Shown: piece after piece, positions 18,554 through 18,773 of the stretch
Position numbering within the stretch: the first letter of the stretch is position 1
How the letters are laid out: each line of letters opens with the position of its first letter
Source of the DNA: Ophiostoma sp. CBS 140.51
Taxonomy: Eukaryota > Ascomycota > Sordariomycetes > Ophiostomatales > Ophiostomataceae
DNA length: 18,773 nucleotides
Assembly: GCA_029298735.1 (NCBI GenBank)
Contig: JANSLP010000481.1
Span: forward strand, 1-18,773
Direction: 5' to 3'
Notes under the pieces: generated by a model
What the model was told of the DNA's origin: nothing
The model's database searches: none
The model's input: the letters and a program-made list of their open reading frames with translations, nothing else
Program-made: the position numbers and the translations under genes

Positions 18554-18773
18554 ATGAAGGCCTCAACTTTTCTCAGTGCTGTTGCATTTGCATCGGGTGC
18601 AGTTGCCCACACCATTTTCGTCCAGCTGACGGCAGGCGGCAAGACCTATGATGTGCAATACGCGATCCGCGACCCTTCTTATGATGGAGTGAGTTTCCCA
18701 TTACGAGGACTGCTTGGCTTTTCGTCCACTGACATTGTTTCAGCCCCAGACAGATGTCACGTCCAGCAACCTT
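18554..18773 (+). CDS. AA9 lytic polysaccharide monooxygenase, 5' end only
   Basis: Start of a secreted copper enzyme that cleaves cellulose or related glucans by oxidation. Exon 1 is 18554-18688. A 55 bp intron (18689-18743, donor GTGAGT, branch CTGAC, acceptor CAG) follows, then exon 2 runs off the window. The 18-residue signal peptide MKASTFLSAVAFASGAVA is followed by His19, which becomes His1 of the mature protein and the first half of the copper-binding histidine brace. The next residues, TIFVQLTAGGKTYDVQYAIR, and the spliced YDGPQTDVTSSNL closely match the AA9 N-terminus. The second brace His, the axial Tyr and any CBM1 lie outside the window. It is divergent from cellobiose dehydrogenase, a natural electron donor for AA9, with a TATA box 100 bp upstream. 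Confidence 0.93.
   Translation, partial: MKASTFLSAVAFASGAVAHTIFVQLTAGGKTYDVQYAIRDPSYDGVSFPLRGLLGFSSTDIVSAPDRCHVQQP

Overview
This is a stretch of nuclear DNA from a filamentous ascomycete (Pezizomycotina, probably a Sordariomycete). The genes are GC-rich and carry short 54-92 bp introns with GTRNGT donors, CTRAC-like branch points and YAG acceptors. The intergenic DNA is AT-richer, and the gene content is typical of a plant-biomass-degrading mould. I see no bacterial, viral or transposon genes, no tRNA or rRNA, and no CRISPR array.

Left block (1-6321) is high-affinity reductive iron uptake. FET3, a membrane-anchored multicopper ferroxidase, lies on the minus strand at 169-2035. It is divergent from FTR1, the iron permease, on the plus strand at 3251-4456. 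They share a 1.2 kb promoter with two full matches to the siderophore/iron GATA-repressor (SreA/Sre1/Urbs1) element and a phased triple GATA repeat. An MFS transporter (4918-6321) follows FTR1 on the same strand.

Middle block (6390-11864) is accessory: a HET-domain protein (minus), a glutathione-S-transferase-like protein resembling the fungal FuA/LigE-type class (minus), and a microsomal cytochrome P450 (minus). The GST and P450 are a plausible detoxification or aromatic-modification pair.

Right block (12870-18773) is oxidative cellulose attack. A six-exon cellobiose dehydrogenase (minus) has a signal peptide, haem-b cytochrome, Pro/Ser/Thr-rich linker, GMC flavodehydrogenase and C-terminal CBM1. 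Divergent from it is the start of an AA9 lytic polysaccharide monooxygenase (plus), cut off by the window edge. CDH is a known electron donor to AA9 enzymes, so the layout pairs donor with acceptor across a 2.7 kb intergenic region. That region holds several dyad elements, CreA-like sites and an unrecognised candidate three-exon small gene (minus, 17061-17452). Gene models were assembled by eye from ORFs, splice consensus, reading phase and family motifs. No similarity search was run.
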